Virus record (IMG/VR): IMGVR_UViG_3300020183_000230
Coordinates: 1 to 37,150 of that record
Length of the DNA: 37,150 bases
Reading direction: 5' to 3' (one strand)
Origin: a virus
The notes under the pieces were generated by a model, which saw only the letters and a program-made list of their open reading frames with translations, made no database searches and was not told the DNA's origin. Position numbers and translations under genes: made by a program. How positions within the stretch are numbered: the stretch's first letter is position 1; the number at the start of each line of letters is the position of its first letter. Shown piece after piece: positions 17,572-24,687 of the stretch.

Positions 17572-19257
17572 TCAATCCTCAAATTCAAATTCAATCTGTA
17601 CCGGACCTTCACGGCGATTGCGACCTTTGAAATCACCTACAACACCTTGTCCTGTTACGGTATTAATTTCTACCGGATTTTTACAATCACCTTCACTTCC
17701 AATTGGTTTAACCCCGTTGCTACCAGGTGCGTAACCGCCGCCTGTTACAAAGACTCGTCTGCTTAAAGATTTGTGTAGACTATCTCTTAATAACTGAAGT
17801 TTAATTTGTTGAACAGGTATTTGTGTTTGATCGGGGTTAGCGTCAACTGTTATACCCGGACTTTCACCTCCTGCGTCAGGATGACTATGAGGATATGGAT
17901 GTACATGATGATACCAATGCACGTGATCTAACAACCAATTACACAAATCATATAACCAATCTACAGTAGTTTGACCAAGTAAAACTGGTTCGTTTGTTTC
18001 TCCATATTGTCCTAAAAATATCTGTGGTGAATTTAAACAAGTTAGTCTATTAGTACTAAGCACAATTTGATCATTTGCGTCAACTGTGTATTCACTGTCA
18101 GTTGATATAGCGTATCTAGCTTTACTAAAATGAATAGTTTCTGCCAATCTACTCTGCATTACAATGCGATCTGAATTTATAACAATCTGGTCTCCGGATA
18201 AAATGGGATAAACAAATGTTGTTGAATTCTCCGGATTAAATTTAATCTGTTCTTCAGTTGGTTGTTTATCAACACTTACTCCGAATATTGATTTATATAC
18301 CGAAGTTACAAATTTACTCGTTGTAGCGCCGCTTGTAATTGCTATAGTACTGCCATCGTTATTTATATCTTCTTCAATTTGACCACCGAAATTTTTTTCT
18401 TTTTCAGTTATTTTCGGTATTCTCGGTAGTTTACGATGTACTCCTGGTGTGTCTTTATCTTGTGATATATTTCTTTGACGATTTCTAATGATAATCATAG
18501 GATTACCATAACCACCCCCCTTTGAATTTACTAATTTATCACTGACCGTATATGAAGCATACAGGTTAGTTTTGTCAATTAATCTGTTATCATCATAAGC
18601 TGAAAATCTTATTGATTGTCCAAATCTACTTTCAATTGTTGTATCCCCCTCATATTTTACTACATTTCTTATAAATGGGTTTTGAATAAAATATTCACCT
18701 GCATAACCTAAATTATTATATTTTGAATATATTGGCGCGGCTGTATATGTTTGTCTTTCTCCGTCGTAATAAAAAGGAACCGCTGATTTACCGTCTTCAC
18801 TATAAACTGTTTCAACCGAATAATCTAAATTGTTTGGGAAATTGTTTTTATTAAAAGGTTTTGAATAATAGTACGTATCTCCTACTTTTTGAACAACTAC
18901 CAATTCATTTACTAAAGGATATTGTGTAATTGTCTGGTCTAATGGAATTGCCCAAGGTAGTTTTTCTTTCGGCGTTTTTTTCTCTTGAGATAATATACGA
19001 ATTTTAGCTCTGCCTAAATAACTGTAATCAACATCTTTTATAGAAGCTGGTTCATTTTTGTAGTTCAATGGTAAATGTTGAGGATTGACCATTGGTTTTG
19101 ATTGGTCTTGTAATTTAACATGTAATTGAGTACTTATAACGTCTACAACAACTGCGATTTGTACAGGTGAATTTATATCAACAAGATCTTTAATTTTTTG
19201 ATCTTTTAAATCAACGTTCTTTTTAATTTTAGATACATCCGTGGAAATCATAATCAT
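17572..19257 (-). CDS. gp5/VgrG-like baseplate central spike protein, no lysozyme domain
   Basis: A 561-residue protein with an N-terminal OB-fold-like region (about residues 30-140: QIAVVVDVISTQLHVKL, LGRAKIRILS, TQYPLVNELVVVQKVGDTYY), typical of the gp5/VgrG/gpV spike family. A middle region with RFGQSIRFSA follows, then a repetitive beta stretch at 350-415 (GDQIVINSDRIVMQSR) as expected for a trimeric beta-prism. At 445-459 is the cluster HVHWYHHVHPYPHSH, very likely a metal-binding tip as in spike apexes that coordinate iron. Unlike T4 gp5 there is no recognisable lysozyme domain, so wall cutting must come from elsewhere or not occur. The first ATG at 19257 overlaps the previous stop (ATGA); a second ATG at 19251 is also possible. 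The family is fairly sure, and the His cluster is seen directly. Confidence 0.8.
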   Translation of the reverse strand: MIMISTDVSKIKKNVDLKDQKIKDLVDINSPVQIAVVVDVISTQLHVKLQDQSKPMVNPQHLPLNYKNEPASIKDVDYSYLGRAKIRILSQEKKTPKEKLPWAIPLDQTITQYPLVNELVVVQKVGDTYYYSKPFNKNNFPNNLDYSVETVYSEDGKSAVPFYYDGERQTYTAAPIYSKYNNLGYAGEYFIQNPFIRNVVKYEGDTTIESRFGQSIRFSAYDDNRLIDKTNLYASYTVSDKLVNSKGGGYGNPMIIIRNRQRNISQDKDTPGVHRKLPRIPKITEKEKNFGGQIEEDINNDGSTIAITSGATTSKFVTSVYKSIFGVSVDKQPTEEQIKFNPENSTTFVYPILSGDQIVINSDRIVMQSRLAETIHFSKARYAISTDSEYTVDANDQIVLSTNRLTCLNSPQIFLGQYGETNEPVLLGQTTVDWLYDLCNWLLDHVHWYHHVHPYPHSHPDAGGESPGITVDANPDQTQIPVQQIKLQLLRDSLHKSLSRRVFVTGGGYAPGSNGVKPIGSEGDCKNPVEINTVTGQGVVGDFKGRNRREGPVQIEFEFED

Positions 19258-19595
19258 TCACCTTTACTTATGGTAATTACCTCTTCCATCAATTGTTTAC
19301 GATCTTCTTCACTAAGTATCATAGCATTACCTTCACCGGTTTCTTGTCCTTTAGCTACCAATCGTTGTACAACAGCTGCCAATTTAATTAACTGTTCATC
19401 ATTTTTAACACCCACATCATAATAATCTTTTATCAACGGGACAATTATAACAGCGTCATTTACAGTTTTAATTAGTGTTCTTAACTCAGAAATCAAAATA
19501 TCTATTTGATCCTTTTTATTTTCTGAGTTTTTAACTATATCTTTGCAAAGATTTGAAAAATTCTTACCTTTATAAATTTCAAAGTTTAAATCCAT
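19254..19595 (-). CDS. conserved small protein at head of the baseplate block
   Basis: The start is taken at the ATG at 19595 (MDLNFEIYKGKNFSNLCKDI). Reading further back to 19622 requires a TTG that lies inside the terminator hairpin, so it is rejected. The 113-residue product is mostly helical: a D-Q-I-D-I-L-I-S-E-L-R-T-L-I helix, V-I-V-P-L-I-K-D-Y-Y-D-V-G-V-K-N-D-E-Q-L-I-K-L-A-A at the middle, and a C-terminal EEDRKQLMEEVITISKGE. I recall related small proteins next to spike genes in large T4-like phages, but no function is established to my knowledge. It is the first gene after a terminator and a TATTTATA box, and its stop overlaps the spike start by four bases, so it probably opens the virion transcript. 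A chaperone or small baseplate role is possible. Confidence 0.75.
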   Translation of the reverse strand: MDLNFEIYKGKNFSNLCKDIVKNSENKKDQIDILISELRTLIKTVNDAVIIVPLIKDYYDVGVKNDEQLIKLAAVVQRLVAKGQETGEGNAMILSEEDRKQLMEEVITISKGE

Positions 19596-19600
19596 ATGAC

Positions 19601-19608
19601 TATAAATA
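19601..19608 (-). promoter_or_regulatory. TATTTATA box ahead of the gene starting at 19595
   Basis: On the coding strand CTATTTATA ends 5 bases before the ATG at 19595 and directly follows a terminator hairpin. A fresh initiation site is expected here because the upstream transcript should end at that hairpin. The opposite strand reads TATAAATA, the T4 late promoter octamer. Confidence 0.45.
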
Positions 19609-19610
19609 GA

Positions 19611-19638
19611 AAAACCACTCAAATAATTGAGTGGTTTT
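19611..19638 (-). terminator. hairpin terminator after the sigma-like gene
   Basis: A perfect 12-bp stem (AAAACCACTCAA pairing with TTGAGTGGTTTT) with a 4-base loop lies 20 bases past the stop at 19659. In the leftward direction it ends in a short T run (TTTTTC). It separates the sigma operon from the baseplate block and could also act weakly rightward. Confidence 0.8.
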
Positions 19639-19658
19639 GTAACTAATTGTTATTTTAA

Positions 19659-20633
19659 TTAAAGTGTACCTTCATTGTGATAATTTTCAACTATTGTATC
19701 TTGATAACCTTTCATTTTGTTTATAATCTTGGTTATCTGTTGAGTTTTACAATTACTCATCTCTCGTATATACAAATATAATGTCTTTTTATTGAAATTC
19801 TCTAATCTATCACAATTTCTAAATAATTCAATTACCGCATATGCTATATGCAAGTCTTTAACTTTATTAAATATTTTATGTACATTTTTTTCCCAATATG
19901 CAACTAAAAGTTTCATAAACTCTTGTGTTTGTACATTTTTATAATGTGCATCTTCAGTTTGTAAACAGACAGACGTTTCACTTGGAGTATCACTAATATC
20001 TACATGTTGATTATATCTCTTATAGTTGTTATTATTGTGAAAAATAAGATAGTTTTTTGCTACAATACTAAAATAACTAAATGCTTTACCCTTACCTGCT
20101 TGAAATTTATGTATGTTAGACACCAAATGACTTACCGTTTCTTTTTGAATTTCTAATGGACTGTTGTCAAAATAAGTAAACTTAAATGTATTGAATATGT
20201 TTTCAACCAGCTTTTCGAAACTAAACTTAATTTTGTTTTCGTAAATTTCATTACGTTTTCTATCACACGTTTCGGCATTATATTCTATAATAGCTTCTTC
20301 TGTTTTTTTACTAAAATATATCTTTTCTTTTTTATTTCTACCACGTCTTCTTTTTTTTGGAGCATCATCATTATCTTCTACAAATTCTTCGGATTCATGT
20401 TTTTCTGTTTCTATCTTTACGTCAATTGTTCTCGGAATTTTAATACCAAGTTTATTTTTTTTTGGAGTTTTGTTTTCTTTTTTCTTTATCAAAACCAAGT
20501 CAATTTTAATCTCAGGCTTTTTAGTTTTCTTCACACTATTAACCTTTAATTTTTTATTAAATTTTTGTTTCTTACTAGAAGACTTTTTAAGTTTTGTCTT
20601 TTTCATCAAAATTTCTTGGTTTGTCATTATCAT
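19659..20633 (-). CDS. putative RNA polymerase sigma factor for late genes (gp55-like)
   Basis: Up to 324 residues. Residues 1-110 are an extremely Lys-rich, low-complexity N-terminal extension (PKKRRRGRNKKEK near 92-104). From about 112 to 210 the sequence resembles sigma-70 region 2 as found in late sigma factors of T4-like phages: FSFEKLVENIFNTFKFTYF, then NIHKFQAGKGKAFSYFSIVA followed by KNYLIFHNNNNYKR, which corresponds to the F-x-P-x-x-G-x-x-F-x-x-Y-x-x-x-x-I-R core. The remaining C-terminal region is helical (about 238-310). Such factors direct host polymerase, with a sliding clamp and co-activator, to late promoters. The start is uncertain: ATGs at 20633, 20627 and 20606, with only the last having a weak AAGAAA. 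The first overlaps the upstream gene by 47 bases. The family assignment is by eye and moderate. Confidence 0.65.
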   Translation of the reverse strand: MIMTNQEILMKKTKLKKSSSKKQKFNKKLKVNSVKKTKKPEIKIDLVLIKKKENKTPKKNKLGIKIPRTIDVKIETEKHESEEFVEDNDDAPKKRRRGRNKKEKIYFSKKTEEAIIEYNAETCDRKRNEIYENKIKFSFEKLVENIFNTFKFTYFDNSPLEIQKETVSHLVSNIHKFQAGKGKAFSYFSIVAKNYLIFHNNNNYKRYNQHVDISDTPSETSVCLQTEDAHYKNVQTQEFMKLLVAYWEKNVHKIFNKVKDLHIAYAVIELFRNCDRLENFNKKTLYLYIREMSNCKTQQITKIINKMKGYQDTIVENYHNEGTL

Positions 20634-20892
20634 TAGTTTGAATACGTTTATTTGTAAGCTCTATTATTTCTAATATAATTTTAAATACGACACCAACGTC
20701 GTCGTCTTTTTCAAACATACCACGTTGATCTATGTTTTTCAATTTTTTATATGTATTATTAATCAATTGTTTGAAATCAATCAACCAATCTTCCAAAATA
20801 TCAATTTGATTAAAAGCGCGGCGTAAAGCAACGATCAAAAATACATTGATTATTGAAGAAGTTGATAGCAAAAATAATAGTGTAAATAACAT
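20587..20892 (-). CDS. small membrane-anchored protein
   Basis: A 101-residue protein starting at the ATG at 20892. Residues 2-24 (LFTLLFLLSTSSIINVFLIV) form one hydrophobic membrane helix, followed by ALRRAFNQ, so the positively charged side and the rest of the chain should be cytoplasmic. Residues 28-90 are helical and charged (IDILEDWLIDFKQLINNTYK), ending in a polar tail NDNDKPRNFDEKDKT. I recognise no family. The 3' end overlaps the beginning of the sigma-like gene by up to 47 bases, and the gene starts 5 bases after the 45-residue gene upstream, so the three are one expression unit. Confidence 0.72.
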   Translation of the reverse strand: MLFTLLFLLSTSSIINVFLIVALRRAFNQIDILEDWLIDFKQLINNTYKKLKNIDQRGMFEKDDDVGVVFKIILEIIELTNKRIQTNDNDKPRNFDEKDKT

Positions 20893-20897
20893 TAGTT

Positions 20898-21035
20898 TTA
20901 TTCTTCAGAGACATCATCGTCAGTATCTAAATACTCACTGATATAATCAATTGATTCTTGTATTGTGTCCCAACAGGATCTGTCATATCCTCGTTTAATT
21001 AGTCTATAAAGTTCAAAAAGTTGTTCTTCATCCAT
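20898..21035 (-). CDS. very small acidic protein, 45 residues
   Basis: A short open frame between two membrane-protein genes: ATG at 21035, TAA at 20898. It encodes an acidic peptide starting MDEEQLFELYRLIKRGYDRS and ending in DTDDDVSEE. The first half would form an amphipathic helix. It fits exactly in the gap (5 bases to the next start) and uses the same strand and codon style as its neighbours, which supports it being real. Upstream is an AT-rich stretch with no clear Shine-Dalgarno. The function is unknown. Confidence 0.6.
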   Translation of the reverse strand: MDEEQLFELYRLIKRGYDRSCWDTIQESIDYISEYLDTDDDVSEE

Positions 21036-21085
21036 AATCGGTATATGTAAATATATCAATCTAAATAAAAAATAACTTTTTTTAT

Positions 21086-22087
21086 TTAAAAACTAAACAT
21101 TCCTCTTACACCGGGAACTCTTTTTCTAGGTTTTTCTACTTCTACTATTTTCTCAACAATTTTCTCTACCGGTTTTTCCACTTCTATTACTTTTTCAACG
21201 ATTTTTTCAACAGGTTTTTCAACAATAACTTCTTTAATTATTTCTTTTATTTCTTTTGGTTCTTCTTTTTTGGTTTCTTCATAAAGTTCATAATCTTTTT
21301 CTGATTGTAAATCTACTCTTTTTAATGAAGTATTATAGGCTAATAGTAAAACTATGGCTAATGGATCAAATACGCCAATTAATAATATTATAAACCACTT
21401 AACAACTGTTTGTATAGTTGTATTAAATTCCTGTGCTACAAACTTAAACGTAGTGATATCCTTTTTAGAACTATTGTCCGTTTTTAAATTAAATATTTCT
21501 TCATCTAATTTACCAACTTTATCACCGGAAACTTTTAATTTTTCATTTTCAGTTTCCATTTGTTTATTTAAACCTTCAATTTGTTCATTTATTTGATTTT
21601 GAAGATTTTGCATTGCGATCGGATTTCTTGCAATTAAAGCATTTGTCATACTTTCACTTAATCTGCCTTCTTGACTACTTCTTAACTTAAACAAATTATC
21701 AATTGCTTGTTTTGTAGAGTCAATTTTCTTAGTTTCTTGACTTTTTTGTTCTTCTAAAGCAACTATCTTACTGTTAGATAATTCTGTTTCTAATGAACTC
21801 TTTTGAAATGCCGCGGCCAAAAAACCAAATATACCCAACGAAGTTATACAAATTAAGACAAACACGGCTACGGTCATATAGGTTTTTAACAGTATGTTAG
21901 CCTTATACCAGTTTCTAAATAACCAACTGGTAGACACTAACTTACCCAATTCCAAAGATACTGCCATTATCATAGCTGCTATTGTTGCGCCTGAAAACAA
22001 TAAACCAATACCATAAACACTAAAGTAAGCGGCACATCCAGCTATAAGCATAGAAGTTGCTATTACGAGGTGTTCTAATTTAATCAT
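21086..22087 (-). CDS. multi-pass membrane protein with coiled coil and VEKPVEK-type tail
   Basis: The start is taken at the ATG at 22087 (MIKLEHLVIATSMLIAGCAA); the longer frame from 22150 would run through the hsp20 terminator. The 333-residue product has three hydrophobic segments in the first 95 residues (about 5-28, 32-50 and 70-94). A long charged coiled coil follows (about 98-215, with KLKVSGDKVGKLDEEIFNLK), then a fourth hydrophobic segment near 232-258 (WFIILLIGVFDPLAIVLLLA). The C-terminal tail repeats E-K-P-V-E-K-I-V-E-K (about 285-322) and ends in RKRVPGVRGMFSF. Topology suggests the coil lies between membrane segments on one side and the basic tail in the cytoplasm. It could be a phage inner-membrane protein for host takeover or assembly at the membrane; no enzyme motif is visible. 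Confidence 0.75.
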   Translation of the reverse strand: MIKLEHLVIATSMLIAGCAAYFSVYGIGLLFSGATIAAMIMAVSLELGKLVSTSWLFRNWYKANILLKTYMTVAVFVLICITSLGIFGFLAAAFQKSSLETELSNSKIVALEEQKSQETKKIDSTKQAIDNLFKLRSSQEGRLSESMTNALIARNPIAMQNLQNQINEQIEGLNKQMETENEKLKVSGDKVGKLDEEIFNLKTDNSSKKDITTFKFVAQEFNTTIQTVVKWFIILLIGVFDPLAIVLLLAYNTSLKRVDLQSEKDYELYEETKKEEPKEIKEIIKEVIVEKPVEKIVEKVIEVEKPVEKIVEKIVEVEKPRKRVPGVRGMFSF

Positions 22088-22090
22088 ATC

Positions 22091-22098
22091 TATAAATA
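22091..22098 (-). promoter_or_regulatory. TATTTATA box ahead of the gene starting at 22087
   Basis: TATTTATA on the coding strand ends 3 bases before the ATG at 22087 and lies just past the hsp20 terminator, where new initiation would be needed. The opposite strand reads TATAAATA. Confidence 0.42.
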
Positions 22099-22108
22099 TA
22101 GAGATATT

Positions 22109-22138
22109 AAAAAAACCCGTCACTTTATATGACGGGTT
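22109..22138 (-). terminator. rho-independent terminator of hsp20
   Basis: In the leftward direction AACCCGTCA pairs with TGACGGGTT around a 7-base loop and is followed by an unbroken T run extending the stem end to seven Ts. It lies 22 bases after the hsp20 stop. This is a textbook intrinsic terminator and shows that hsp20 is expressed as a single-gene unit. Confidence 0.9.
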
Positions 22139-22160
22139 AACATAACACATTATTTACTTA

Positions 22161-22643
22161 TCAAAGAATCTTTACCTTCTTAGTAGGTGGAATACTTGGT
22201 TTTACCTTTCTAAATGTTACCGTAAGTAGTCCATTTTCAAACTTTGCTTCGGGATTATCAGAATCAATGATTTCACCCAATGTGAAACTACGCTTAAAAT
22301 TACTATGTTTCAATTCTCTACGAATATACTTTCCGGTGGCCTCTTTATCTTCAAGTTTCTTGACTTTTTGTCCGCTAATAGTGAGTATATTATCTTGCAC
22401 TTCTACAGCGACTTCATCTTTGCTTAAGCCCGGAATTTCTGCTTGAATTTCAACACGATCATTATAGTCCACCACATCTACTCGTGGATAACTTTGCTTT
22501 TCAAAAAAACCTACACCAAATTCTTTGGTTAGTTCTGGAAAAGCAGTTGCAAACACTTCATCAAAAACACGATCAAATGGAGTTAAAAACTCATCACGAT
22601 CTACATTACGCAGCATAGCTGGATTATATCTAACAATACTCAT
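22161..22643 (-). CDS. hsp20: small heat shock protein, Hsp20/alpha-crystallin family
   Basis: A 160-residue protein with a complete alpha-crystallin domain at about residues 53-145. Landmarks are PRVDVVDYNDRVEIQAEIPG (53-72), PGLSKDEVAVEVQDNILTIS, the GQKVKK turn, FKRSFTLGEIID and the family signature NGLLTVTF (137-144). The C-terminal V-K-I (157-159) fits the I-x-I motif that links dimers into larger oligomers. The N-terminus (PFDRVFDEVFATAFPELTKE) is typical of bacterial class members. The protein holds unfolding proteins without ATP; in T4-like marine phages it is thought to protect virion or host proteins during infection. It has its own TTGACA-type promoter, about 100 bases of leader, a good Shine-Dalgarno (AGAAAGGAAATAT before the ATG) and a terminator, so it is independently controlled, probably early. 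Confidence 0.95.
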   Translation of the reverse strand: MSIVRYNPAMLRNVDRDEFLTPFDRVFDEVFATAFPELTKEFGVGFFEKQSYPRVDVVDYNDRVEIQAEIPGLSKDEVAVEVQDNILTISGQKVKKLEDKEATGKYIRRELKHSNFKRSFTLGEIIDSDNPEAKFENGLLTVTFRKVKPSIPPTKKVKIL

Positions 22644-22694
22644 ATATTTCCTTTCTTTTAATAGTTAAGTTATTAACCTATTAACCTAGTAGCC

Positions 22695-22733
22695 TCACAC
22701 GAGCACTACAGTAGATGACATAACTAACATCAT
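22695..22733 (-). other. possible 12-residue upstream peptide in the hsp20 leader
   Basis: Two consecutive ATGs at 22733 and 22730 open a 12-codon frame (MMLVMSSTVVLV) ending in TGA at 22695, wholly inside the hsp20 leader. It may be chance; no Shine-Dalgarno beyond a nearby TTAGG is evident. If translated it could tune hsp20 expression. Confidence 0.25.
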
Positions 22734-22743
22734 CCTAAAATAT

Positions 22744-22771
22744 ATATTATTCAAAAACCGAAAACTGTCAA
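22744..22771 (-). promoter_or_regulatory. sigma70-like promoter of hsp20
   Basis: Leftward TTGACA (22771-22766) is followed after 16 bases by TAATAT (22749-22744). An alternative -10, TATATA, lies 3 bases further on. The -35 matches consensus fully. The predicted transcript would start near 22737 and carry a leader of about 95 bases. That leader contains GTGTGAGGCT and the direct repeat AGGTTAAT, AGGTTAAT before the ribosome site. Confidence 0.65.
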
Positions 22772-22775
22772 TTTT

Positions 22776-24686
22776 TTAAAATGGATTTGAGGTACCACCT
22801 AATTGAGTTAAGTTAATATAAGCACCTAAAGAACTGTCATTTTTTCTTAAGAAGTAAATATAAAAATTTGATGTACCATAAGTTGCGTTACTAACTGTCA
22901 CGTTATAAGTACCACTAAATTGTGAATCATTACAAACGTAAGTTTGGATTGGAGATGTTGTTACTAAAGTCCAAGTCAGAGTTAAATTTACATTTTGTTC
23001 TGTAATATTTATAGGCAATTCACATCCATTCAAAGGTAACGCTGAAATTATACCGTTAGCATACAATTTATCTGAAAAAGTTCCATAATCTATTGTATTT
23101 TTAATTTTTGTTTTAATCGCACTCCAAGTTTCATTAGTTTTTCCAATATAAATTACATTGCCTATATTACTTGTTTGAGAAACTAAATCTGGAAATGTAA
23201 CGCCTATCAAACATGAGTTTTTATCAAAAATAGCTTTAAATTCGGAATCTAAAGTTCTTGGTTCATATCCATGTCCATCCGGTAAAGAAAAATTAGCTTT
23301 AGTTCTTATTTCAAAATAAGATGGTTGGTTGGAGTTTGCATAATGCGTTACTCCAAATCCAATACTTATTTTCTTAAAAGATTTTGGTGGAATAACTAAT
23401 GGTGTAGATGGAAATATTTCTATAGGAGTGAGATATTCATCGATAATATTGCCAGAAAAATCTGTCCAATCGTTGGAATCGTTTGAAATTACTACAGTTA
23501 AATTATGATCGTTTTGATTTGTTATTACAAAACTGGAGGAGTGTCTGACTTGATTTTCGTTTTTCGGATTACAAAAAATTTGTGTTTTTCCAACACCACA
23601 ATCTAATTTACCACACGTTGGTCCTCTCACATAAAATGTAGATGGTATGTATCCAATTTTTGTAGGCGGATCGTCACAATTTGTACCAGTTTTTACATTT
23701 CTTCCTAAAATATATAAATTAATGTCACCCTTCGTGTTTACATTTTCAAAAGAATAATAATAATCTGGTATATTTCCAGCATTACTAGACGCATATACTG
23801 AACCATTGTAAATATAATTTTTATTTGTATTTTGGTATATTAAACCAGTAAATCTGTATGTACGTTGGTATCCGGTTGAATCTTTAGAAGTAATAATTGG
23901 TTCTAAATTATTTTGTGTTTTAAAAAGTTTAGAATTTGTTATAACTGACGCTAAATTATTGAGAATTACCTCCATTAAATCTAATCTTTGCGTCAAAGTA
24001 ATATTATTGCCGAGATCTATTATTTCTTTTTTCATTAAACTGATTGCGGCGTCAAGGCTTAGTGTAGAAATTGATAAATTAAAAGATGGTTGTGTAATAA
24101 CGGTGTCTGTACAGTTACCAATAAACATACTTGACGTAAACGAATTAGATAAACAATCTTCTACAGTGATTTTATAAGAATTTGTGTCAACTAAACCATA
24201 AAAATTATATACATTGTTTCCCGATCTAGTAATTGAATAAACTTTTTCAAAATTTGTATCTGTTATTGGTGTGGTCGTCCCATTTTTTGTATATAAACTG
24301 TATTTATATACTTGATCCTGACTATTACCTGTCAAAAAATTATTAGTGATTATAGTAATTGGATATGTATTTACAGTTACAATTCCATTACTGTCTTGTT
24401 CAATAGAAGCACTTAAATATGAAGCGTTAAAAAATGAACTAAATCTAATTTGTTTAGTACCGTCGTAATTTACGAGCCCCGAACCAATGTTTCCACCGTT
24501 GGTTCCATCTACGTAGTTACCTTTTCTTTTTACTAATTCGCTTAACGATGCGGATAATGATACGTCTTGTAGCGTAATTGTTGTAAAATTTTCTAACAAT
24601 GAGTTTATTGAAGATCCTGAACTGAAATTAATAGTAGAACTTTCAAAACAAAGTGGTCCCAACTTGTTAAGTATATTGATTGGCAT
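22776..24686 (-). CDS. tail fibre-like structural protein
   Basis: A 636-residue protein starting MPINILNKLGPLCFESSTIN at 24686. It is beta-rich with many Ser, Thr, Asn and Ile residues and no membrane segment. The N-terminal part (about 1-85) has SGSSINSLLENFTTITLQDV and a D-G-T-N-G-G-N-I-G-S-G loop. The middle contains Cys pairs (TCGKLDCGVGKTQIFCNPKN, about 353-372), unusual for a cytoplasm-made phage protein and possibly metal-binding. Helical LTQRLDLMEVILNNLASVI falls near residue 235. The C-terminal region (about 560-636) is an Ig-like beta sandwich with FSGTYNVTVSNATYGTSNFY. Its position beside three fibre-type genes and the 0-1 base spacing suggest a receptor-binding or fibre accessory. 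I do not recognise a specific family. Confidence 0.7.
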   Translation of the reverse strand: MPINILNKLGPLCFESSTINFSSGSSINSLLENFTTITLQDVSLSASLSELVKRKGNYVDGTNGGNIGSGLVNYDGTKQIRFSSFFNASYLSASIEQDSNGIVTVNTYPITIITNNFLTGNSQDQVYKYSLYTKNGTTTPITDTNFEKVYSITRSGNNVYNFYGLVDTNSYKITVEDCLSNSFTSSMFIGNCTDTVITQPSFNLSISTLSLDAAISLMKKEIIDLGNNITLTQRLDLMEVILNNLASVITNSKLFKTQNNLEPIITSKDSTGYQRTYRFTGLIYQNTNKNYIYNGSVYASSNAGNIPDYYYSFENVNTKGDINLYILGRNVKTGTNCDDPPTKIGYIPSTFYVRGPTCGKLDCGVGKTQIFCNPKNENQVRHSSSFVITNQNDHNLTVVISNDSNDWTDFSGNIIDEYLTPIEIFPSTPLVIPPKSFKKISIGFGVTHYANSNQPSYFEIRTKANFSLPDGHGYEPRTLDSEFKAIFDKNSCLIGVTFPDLVSQTSNIGNVIYIGKTNETWSAIKTKIKNTIDYGTFSDKLYANGIISALPLNGCELPINITEQNVNLTLTWTLVTTSPIQTYVCNDSQFSGTYNVTVSNATYGTSNFYIYFLRKNDSSLGAYINLTQLGGTSNPF

Positions 24687-24687
24687 A

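Noticed and set aside
17568-17636. Longer N-terminus for the glycine-zipper protein
   Set aside because: It would overlap the spike coding end by 65 bases with a basic leader; MATKKYYFA at 17567 has a nearby GAGGA and is 4 bases past the spike stop.
22088-22150. Upstream start for the membrane protein (MCYVNPSYKVTGFF)
   Set aside because: These codons lie across the hsp20 terminator hairpin and its T run; the ATG at 22087 follows them directly and has the upstream box.
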